A stretch of DNA of 10,715 nt, from NCBI GenBank assembly GCA_947175845.1, contig CAMWOK010000080.1, forward strand, positions 1-10,715, in the 5' to 3' direction. Position numbers and translations under genes: made by a program. The stretch is from an uncultured Lachnospiraceae bacterium. Lineage in GTDB: Bacteria; Bacillota; Clostridia; Lachnospirales; Lachnospiraceae. This document shows, piece by piece, positions 6,359 through 10,715 of this stretch; the first letter of the stretch is position 1; each line of letters opens with the position of its first letter. The notes under the pieces were generated by a model. The model did no database searches, had not been told where the DNA came from, and worked only from the letters and a program-made list of their open reading frames with translations.

Positions 6359-7087
6359 ATGTCAGGACATTCAAAATTTGCGAACATCAAGCACAAAAAG
6401 GAGAAGAACGACGCGGCGAAGGGAAAAATCTTCACGATCATCGGGCGCGAGATTGCGGTTGCTGTGAAGGAGGGCGGTCCGGACCCTGCCAACAATTTCA
6501 AGCTTGCACAGGTGATCGCGAAGGCGAAGGCGAACAACATGCCCAACGATACCATCGACCGCGGGATCAAGAAGGCAGCAGGGGATGGCAATGCGGTAAA
6601 CTATGAGCATGTTACATACGAGGGGTACGGGCCCAGCGGCATTGCGATTATCGTTGAGGCGCTGACTGACAACAAGAACAGGACCGCGGCAAACGTCAGG
6701 AGCGCGTTCACGAAGGGCAACGGAAGCATTGGCACACAGGGCTGCGTGTCATTCATGTTCGACGAGAAGGGACAGATTATCATCGACAAGGAAGCCTGTG
6801 ATATGAGTGCGGACGATCTCATGATGACAGCGCTCGACGCAGGTGCGGAGGATTTCTCGGAGGAGGATGACAGCTTTGAGATTCTGACAGCACCGGAGGA
6901 TTTTGACACAGTATACAAGGCGCTGCAGGACAACGGGATCGAGATGGCGAGCGCCGAAGTCACCATGATACCGCAGAACTACGTCGCGCTCACGGACGAG
7001 AATGCAGTCAAGAATCTGAACAAGACACTCGACATGCTCGACGAGGACGATGATGTGCAGGCGGTGTACCACAACTGGGAGGAGTGA
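6359..7087 (+). CDS. yebC: YebC/PmpR/TACO1-family protein
   Basis: The family was long annotated as transcriptional regulators; members have more recently been linked to translation, helping ribosomes through difficult stretches such as polyproline. The 242-residue product is full length and starts with the hallmark MSGHSKFANIKHKKEKNDAAKGK, followed by FTIIGREI, the ANNMPNDTIDRGIKKAAG block, YEGYGPSGIAIIVEALTDNKNRTAANVRSAF and an acidic C-terminal part ending in DDVQAVYHNWEE. AGGAGA at 6345-6350 lies 8 nt before the ATG. It sits between the CBS protein (26 nt) and the glycosylase gene (3 nt) and is expected to be co-transcribed with both. The acidic, D/E-rich final third is normal for this family. 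Confidence 0.97.
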   Translation: MSGHSKFANIKHKKEKNDAAKGKIFTIIGREIAVAVKEGGPDPANNFKLAQVIAKAKANNMPNDTIDRGIKKAAGDGNAVNYEHVTYEGYGPSGIAIIVEALTDNKNRTAANVRSAFTKGNGSIGTQGCVSFMFDEKGQIIIDKEACDMSADDLMMTALDAGAEDFSEEDDSFEILTAPEDFDTVYKALQDNGIEMASAEVTMIPQNYVALTDENAVKNLNKTLDMLDEDDDVQAVYHNWEE

Positions 7088-7090
7088 CGG

Positions 7091-7897
7091 GTGGTAGTAG
7101 TACGAAACGAAAACTTCTCCCTGCCGCAGATCTGTGAATCCGGTCAGTGTTTTCGCATGAGGCAGGACAGCGGCAGCAGGTTTCATCTCGTCGCGCTGGG
7201 ACAGTATCTTGAGCTGGAACAGCGCGGCGGCACTGTCTCGCTGGACTGCACGCAGGAAGCGTTCGACGCACTCTGGAAGGATTATTTTGATCTGGAGACA
7301 GACTATGCCCAGATCATAGCCGGCATCGACAGCAGCGATGCGTATCTGTCGGCGGCTGCAGAGCACGGAAAAGGTATCCGGATACTGCATCAGGACTTGT
7401 GGGAGACACTGATATCCTTCCTCATTTCTCAGAATAACAATATCTGGCGCATACAGAACAGCATACGGACCCTGTGCAGTCAGTATGGCGAGAAGAGAAT
7501 CGCTGCAAACGGCAAAATTTATTATTGCTTCCCCACGCCGGAGGCGTTGGCCGGCGTATCGCTGGACGATCTGAATACCTGCGGTCTGGGCTATCGGAGC
7601 AAGTACATTCTGCAGACTGCCAACAGTGTCTGCCGCGGTACGCTTGACCTAGAAGGGGTCAAGGCGATGGACTATGCGGAGGCCAGGAAGGAACTGCTGA
7701 AACTGTACGGTGTCGGCGTGAAGGTCGCTGACTGCATCTGCCTGTTTGCGCTGCGCCAGACGGACGCGTTTCCGAGGGACACCCACATCAACCAGGTGCT
7801 GGCGGCACAGTATCCTGACGGATTTCCGCTTGAGCGGTACGGGAAGCACAGCGGAATCCTTCAGCAGTACATATTTTACTACGATTTAAAGCAATGA
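7091..7897 (+). CDS. OGG1-like 8-oxoguanine DNA glycosylase/AP lyase (HhH-GPD family)
   Basis: It excises 8-oxoguanine from DNA and probably cuts the strand by beta-elimination. The 268-residue product aligns with the OGG1 type rather than MutY: an N-terminal domain with SGQCFRMR at 17-24, then ISFLISQNNNIWRIQNSIRTL (108-128), the counterpart of the SFICSSNNNIARI stretch of human OGG1. The helix-hairpin-helix LYGVGVKVADCICLFAL is at 205-221, with K211 as the expected Schiff-base lysine, and D230 in FPRDTHI as the catalytic aspartate. There is no iron-sulfur cluster motif. The GTG start is favoured because GGAGGAG, ending at 7084, lies 6 nt upstream. It starts 3 nt after the yebC stop, so the two are very probably translated in coupled fashion. 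It may defend DNA in an anaerobe exposed to oxygen. Confidence 0.93.
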   Translation: MVVVRNENFSLPQICESGQCFRMRQDSGSRFHLVALGQYLELEQRGGTVSLDCTQEAFDALWKDYFDLETDYAQIIAGIDSSDAYLSAAAEHGKGIRILHQDLWETLISFLISQNNNIWRIQNSIRTLCSQYGEKRIAANGKIYYCFPTPEALAGVSLDDLNTCGLGYRSKYILQTANSVCRGTLDLEGVKAMDYAEARKELLKLYGVGVKVADCICLFALRQTDAFPRDTHINQVLAAQYPDGFPLERYGKHSGILQQYIFYYDLKQ

Positions 7898-7929
7898 CAG
7901 GGTGCGCCTTGCCGCGCGGAGCACGCCTG
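7898..7929 (+). other. G/C-rich hairpin after the glycosylase gene, without a T-tract
   Basis: CAGG-GTGC (7898-7905) pairs with GCAC-G-CCTG (7921-7929) with a single bulged G. The stem begins immediately after the stop codon. It is followed by a run of A, not T, on the plus strand, so it is not a classic intrinsic terminator; it may protect the 3' end of the mRNA or act with a factor. No better terminator is seen before the rpsU promoter. Confidence 0.4.
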
Positions 7930-7973
7930 AAAAAAATATGTGAAATAAATCTAAATAATATTTGAAAAAACTA

Positions 7974-8001
7974 TTGACGTATGCCTGATTTGTGATATAA
8001 T
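7974..8001 (+). promoter_or_regulatory. Sigma-A promoter of rpsU, with extended -10
   Basis: TTGACG (7974-7979) and a perfect TATAAT (7996-8001) are spaced 16 nt apart, and TG at 7993-7994 gives an extended -10. An A/T-rich stretch with A-tracts (about 7930-7971) precedes it, as expected for an UP-like element of a ribosomal-protein promoter. Start near 8008, leader of about 70 nt. Confidence 0.87.
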
Positions 8002-8054
8002 CGAGATGTGCAATTAAATATACCCGAACAGTCTGGCACACAATAATAGAGGCT

Positions 8055-8074
8055 GGAGGGAGGTTAGGTGTGAT
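8055..8074 (+). promoter_or_regulatory. Two adjacent Shine-Dalgarno-like tracts before rpsU
   Basis: GGAGGGAGGT (8055-8064) is a stronger match to the anti-Shine-Dalgarno sequence but ends 13 nt before the start codon. AGGTG (8066-8070), followed by TGAT, is spaced 7 nt from it and is the site that can serve initiation. Two tracts in one leader are unusual and S21 itself acts at the anti-Shine-Dalgarno region of the 30S subunit. Confidence 0.55.
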
Positions 8075-8077
8075 AGC

Positions 8078-8254
8078 ATGTCAAATGTAATCGTTAAAGA
8101 AAACGAGACTTTGGATAGCGCTTTACGCAGATTTAAGAGAAGTTGCGCTAAAGCCGGAATTCAGCAGGAAATCCGTAAAAGAGAGCATTACGAAAAGCCA
8201 AGCGTAAAACGCAAGAAAAAGTCCGAAGCAGCTAGAAAGCGTAAATATAATTAA
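8078..8254 (+). CDS. rpsU: 30S ribosomal protein S21
   Basis: S21 is a small basic protein of the 30S subunit near the 3' end of 16S rRNA, and takes part in translation initiation. The 58-residue product begins MSNVIVKENETLDSALRRFKR and continues CAKAGIQQEIRKREHYEKPS, then a lysine/arginine-rich tail (VKRKKKSEAARKRKYN); this matches the family throughout its length. The gene is monocistronic, with its own promoter and terminator. Its codons (AAA, CGT, GCT, TTA) are A/T-richer than those of its neighbours, as is usual for a highly expressed ribosomal gene rather than a sign of transfer. In some bacteria rpsU lies in a macromolecular synthesis operon with dnaG and rpoD; here it does not. Confidence 0.98.
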   Translation: MSNVIVKENETLDSALRRFKRSCAKAGIQQEIRKREHYEKPSVKRKKKSEAARKRKYN

Positions 8255-8271
8255 TGTATATTAATTGAATC

Positions 8272-8303
8272 AAAGTCCTTGGCTGTCATTGCCAAGGATT
8301 TTT
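8272..8303 (+). terminator. Intrinsic terminator of rpsU
   Basis: TCCTTGGC (8276-8283) and GCCAAGGA (8291-8298) form a perfect 8-bp stem around TGTCATT, followed by TTTTT (8299-8303). Three A's and a G before the stem can pair with the T-run and extend it. The T-run ends 4 nt before the ribosome binding site of the next gene. Confidence 0.92.
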
Positions 8304-8322
8304 GCGTGAGGAGGGAATGCGC

Positions 8323-8952
8323 GTGTTGGATAAGATAGCGATGTGGATGGATGAACACCAGGTGGCAGGGTATGACATGTATCATATCATTGCCTGTTTT
8401 TTCCTTTTCAGTATCATCGGATGGATGGTGGAGTCCGTATATATGTCATTTTGCAACAAAAAGATTACCAACAGGGGCTTTATGACAGGCCCTTACTGCC
8501 CGATTTACGGGGTTGGGGCGACTTTGGGATATATCATACTGCATCCGCTGGCACACAACATTGCTGTGCTGTACATAGTCGGCGCCTTGCTTGCCACAGC
8601 GTTTGAGTTCCTTGTCGCAAAGCTGATGATGAAGCTGTTTGGTGAGTTCTGGTGGGACTACAATAATAAATTCTGCAACTACAAGGGAATGGTGTGCCTG
8701 GAGAGCACGCTTGCGTGGGGCCTGTACGCGGTGATTATCATCACGTTTCTGTTTGAGAAGGTGATCGGTTTTATCGACAGATACCCCAAGGCGTGGGGGC
8801 TTAAGACGATCGCGCTGATCTTTGCGATGGGCATTCTGGATTTCGGTTACCATTTCTCCATGTCGGTGAAACTGGACGAGGAGACGAGAGAGGAACTGAT
8901 GGAGAAGAAGGAGGAGATCGTCGACTTCTGTCACAGACTGATCAGAAGATAG
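8323..8952 (+). CDS. CmpB-family integral membrane protein (annotated putative ABC-transporter type IV)
   Basis: The family (PF06541, CmpB) is widespread in Clostridia and named after a presumed ABC permease, but biochemical evidence is thin, and no ATPase or binding protein lies next to it here. The 209-residue product has about five hydrophobic segments: 20-40, 62-76, 80-100, 128-148 and 160-182. Family blocks are NRGFMTGPYCPIYGVGA at 50-66 and FEFLVAKLMMKLFGEFWWDY at 95-113, with GW..ES at 33-38. The tail, about 184-209, is charged and probably cytoplasmic. GAGGAGGG at 8308-8315 is 7 nt before GTG 8323, so I prefer this start; ATG 8317 is too close to the ribosome binding site, and TTG 8302 lies in the rpsU terminator. 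No promoter of its own is clear, so it could rely on read-through. Confidence 0.85.
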   Translation: MLDKIAMWMDEHQVAGYDMYHIIACFFLFSIIGWMVESVYMSFCNKKITNRGFMTGPYCPIYGVGATLGYIILHPLAHNIAVLYIVGALLATAFEFLVAKLMMKLFGEFWWDYNNKFCNYKGMVCLESTLAWGLYAVIIITFLFEKVIGFIDRYPKAWGLKTIALIFAMGILDFGYHFSMSVKLDEETREELMEKKEEIVDFCHRLIRR

Positions 8953-9041
8953 GCAGCGCACTGAGGAGGAAGTGAATTAAAAGTCATATAACAGGGCAGA
9001 TCCGCATAGATTTCCTATAAGTAAGATATGAGGTCTGCTTT

Positions 9042-10244
9042 ATGAAATCTGTCAGGAAAAAAGGATATAGAATCTTGGCGGCAGTGATCTTGATTGTCGT
9101 TTTGGTACAAAGTACAGTGTGGGCGGAGGAGACAGCGCAGAGTACAACCATAAATTCTTCGGCTGTCAGCCTGCAGACGCCGTCGGCGATACTGATGGAG
9201 GCATCCACAGGCACGGTGCTGTTTGAGAAAAATCCGGATGAGATGCGCAGTCCGGCGAGCATCACGAAGATCATGACACTGCTGCTCACGTTTGAGGCGC
9301 TCGAGAAAGGCAGGATAAAGCTGGAGGACGAGGTGAGCACAAGCGCCTACGCAAAGTCCATGGGCGGCTCCCAGGTATTTCTGGATGAGGGCGAGGTGCA
9401 GACAGTTGACACGCTGATCAAATGTATTGCGGTGGCGAGCGGCAACGATGCGTCGGTGGCGATTGCGGAGTACATCGCGGGGAGTGAGCAGGAGTTCGTC
9501 AATATGATGAACGAGAAAGCGGCCCAGCTCGGGATGACAAACACGCATTTTCTCGACTGCTGCGGGCTCAGCTCAGACAGTGCGCACCACACCACGGCAA
9601 GGGATGTGGCGGTCATGTCGCGGGAGCTGATCACACGATATCCGGAAGTCTATAACTACACCAGGATCTGGATGGAGGACATCACGCATGTGACCAGCCG
9701 GGGAAGCCAGCCCTTTACGCTTTCGAGCACCAACAAGCTGTTGAAACAGTATCAGTGGACGACTGGGTTAAAGACCGGTTCGACCAACACGGCGAAGTAC
9801 TGTTTCAGCGCGACTGCAAACAGAAACGGCATCGATCTGATCGCCGTTATCATGGGGGCGCCCGATCCGAAAGTGCGCTTTTCGGAGGCGCAGGTACTTC
9901 TGGACTACGGATTTGCAGTCACCAGACTGTATGTGGATGAGAATAAACAGATGCTGGGTGACATTCCCGTGACAGGCGGAAAGGTCGACCGGCTCGCCGT
10001 GGAACCCAAGGGAGCGTTCCGGTATCTCGATGTCACAGGTGCGGATTTCAATCAGATACAGAAACAGTATCTGTTTGCCGAGACGGTGACAGCGCCTATA
10101 GAGCGGGGGACGGAGGTTGGTTATATCAGTTACAGCCTCAATGGCAAGGAGCTTGGAAGAATGCCGATCATCGCTTCTGAACCGGTGGAGAAAGCATACT
10201 TTGTCGATCATCTGCGGAAACTGCTGGTCAAATATCTGATATAG
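9042..10244 (+). CDS. D-alanyl-D-alanine carboxypeptidase, PBP5/DacF type (peptidase S11)
   Basis: It removes the terminal D-alanine from peptidoglycan pentapeptides at the outer face of the membrane. The 400-residue product has a signal peptide (about 1-28, VRKKGYR then a hydrophobic core to VWA). All three penicillin-binding motifs are present: SITK at 73-76 with nucleophile S73 in SPASITKIMT, SGN at 133-135, and KTG at 244-246. A C-terminal PBP5 beta domain covers about 285-380, and the end (AYFVDHLRKLLVKYLI) looks like the amphipathic membrane anchor of this group. GAGGT at 9030-9034 precedes the ATG by 7 nt. The sequence fits both vegetative DacA-like and sporulation DacF-like enzymes; I cannot tell which without comparison, so I give no symbol. 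No sigma-A promoter is clear in the 89 nt upstream. Confidence 0.95.
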   Translation: MKSVRKKGYRILAAVILIVVLVQSTVWAEETAQSTTINSSAVSLQTPSAILMEASTGTVLFEKNPDEMRSPASITKIMTLLLTFEALEKGRIKLEDEVSTSAYAKSMGGSQVFLDEGEVQTVDTLIKCIAVASGNDASVAIAEYIAGSEQEFVNMMNEKAAQLGMTNTHFLDCCGLSSDSAHHTTARDVAVMSRELITRYPEVYNYTRIWMEDITHVTSRGSQPFTLSSTNKLLKQYQWTTGLKTGSTNTAKYCFSATANRNGIDLIAVIMGAPDPKVRFSEAQVLLDYGFAVTRLYVDENKQMLGDIPVTGGKVDRLAVEPKGAFRYLDVTGADFNQIQKQYLFAETVTAPIERGTEVGYISYSLNGKELGRMPIIASEPVEKAYFVDHLRKLLVKYLI

Positions 10245-10295
10245 AAATAGAATGCGTGGGTTCTGGACTCATCAGGACAGGAGAAAATTAGAAAT

Positions 10296-10715
10296 ATGCA
10301 TGACTTGATTGGAATGATGATACTGGTTATCGTGATAGCTGGCGCTGCGCTGCTTGCAGTCGGCATTATTGATGGGAACCGGTTTGTGATTATGCGGGAG
10401 GAGTTTGTGCTCGCTGGCTTGTCAAAGGAGTGCCGGTTTGTGCTGATATCAGATCTTCACAACAAGGTTTACGGAAACAACAATGATAAGGTGATTGGCG
10501 CCATTCAAAAAATAAACCCGGATTTTATCATAGTGGCCGGCGATCTGGTCACATCGCAGGTCAGTGAGGATATGACGCCGGGAATCAGTCTGATGAATGC
10601 GCTCAGCCGCAGCTATCCGGTCTATTATGGCATGGTAAACCAAGAGTCCAAAATGCTGAGGGAGCCTGATCGGTTCGTCGGCAAGTACGAGCGTCTGATA
10701 AGGGCGGTTTCCAAC
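10296..10715 (+). CDS. Membrane-anchored metallophosphoesterase, 5' part only
   Basis: The reading frame is cut by the window edge after 140 codons with no stop. Residues 1-26 form an uncleaved-looking N-terminal membrane segment (IGMMILVIVIAGAALLAVG). A calcineurin-like phosphoesterase domain follows: FVLISDLHN has the DLH motif at 53-55 and VAGDLV the GD motif at 82-83. The third motif, normally GNH[ED], appears as MVNQES (VNQE, residues 114-117), so both the glycine and the histidine are replaced. The substrate is unknown; relatives such as YkuE are phosphodiesterases. AGGAG at 10279-10283 precedes the ATG by 12 nt, a little long. It lies 51 nt after the carboxypeptidase gene and may be co-transcribed with it. 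Whether the enzyme is active depends on the altered motif and the missing C-terminal half. Confidence 0.8.
   Translation, partial: MHDLIGMMILVIVIAGAALLAVGIIDGNRFVIMREEFVLAGLSKECRFVLISDLHNKVYGNNNDKVIGAIQKINPDFIIVAGDLVTSQVSEDMTPGISLMNALSRSYPVYYGMVNQESKMLREPDRFVGKYERLIRAVSN

Noticed and set aside
4686..6374. Long minus-strand open frame of 562 codons opposite the CBS gene
   Set aside because: It is the antisense shadow of the clearly recognised CBS protein, with no ribosome binding site and a composition rich in His, Arg and Leu that is typical of such shadows.
8987..9021. TATAAC (8987) and TATAAG (9016) as -10 boxes for the carboxypeptidase gene
   Set aside because: Neither has a -35 hexamer at 16-18 nt, and I could not fit a sporulation sigma-factor consensus convincingly.

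Overview
The window looks like a chromosomal housekeeping segment of a low-to-moderate G+C Firmicute, most likely a Clostridia of the Lachnospiraceae type. The reasons are the gene families and their order (Rex, a coiled-coil protein of unknown function, a fused NAD(P)HX repair enzyme, alanine racemase, an EndoA-like MazF, a DUF21/CBS protein, YebC, an OGG1-like glycosylase, S21, a CmpB-family membrane protein, a DacF-type carboxypeptidase). Strong GGAGG ribosome binding sites, consensus sigma-A promoters and several GTG or TTG starts agree with this. All genes are on the plus strand. I saw no mobile element, tRNA, rRNA or CRISPR array.

Layout. Bases 1-165 hold no gene I can assign, but carry a long imperfect inverted repeat and a smaller one. 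A near-perfect sigma-A promoter with an embedded Rex-type operator (166-194) then drives rex and a 216-residue coiled-coil protein, ending at a terminator that starts inside the second gene. A second unit starts from a likely extended -10 promoter: the bifunctional NnrE-NnrD enzyme, alr (14-nt overlap) and, after a 114-nt gap, a mazF without a mazE. A third unit has a strong promoter at 4846-4874 and carries a DUF21/CBS/CorC membrane protein, yebC and an OGG1-like 8-oxoguanine glycosylase. A fourth, monocistronic unit is rpsU, with its own promoter, an unusual leader and a clear terminator. The last genes are a CmpB-family membrane protein, a DacF/PBP5-like D,D-carboxypeptidase and the first 140 codons of a membrane-anchored metallophosphoesterase that runs off the window.

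How it fits together. The left part links redox sensing (Rex reads NADH/NAD+) to repair of damaged NAD(P)H. The middle combines D-alanine supply with an mRNA interferase, then a membrane CBS protein with translation and DNA repair functions. The right part is ribosomal and cell-envelope. Most of this is ordinary core genome. The points that deserve a second look are the Rex operator fused to the rex -35 box, the unknown protein co-transcribed with rex, the mazF without antitoxin and the palindrome just before it, the two Shine-Dalgarno tracts before rpsU, the inverted repeat at 52-120, and a changed catalytic motif in the last gene. I found no convincing new multi-gene system.
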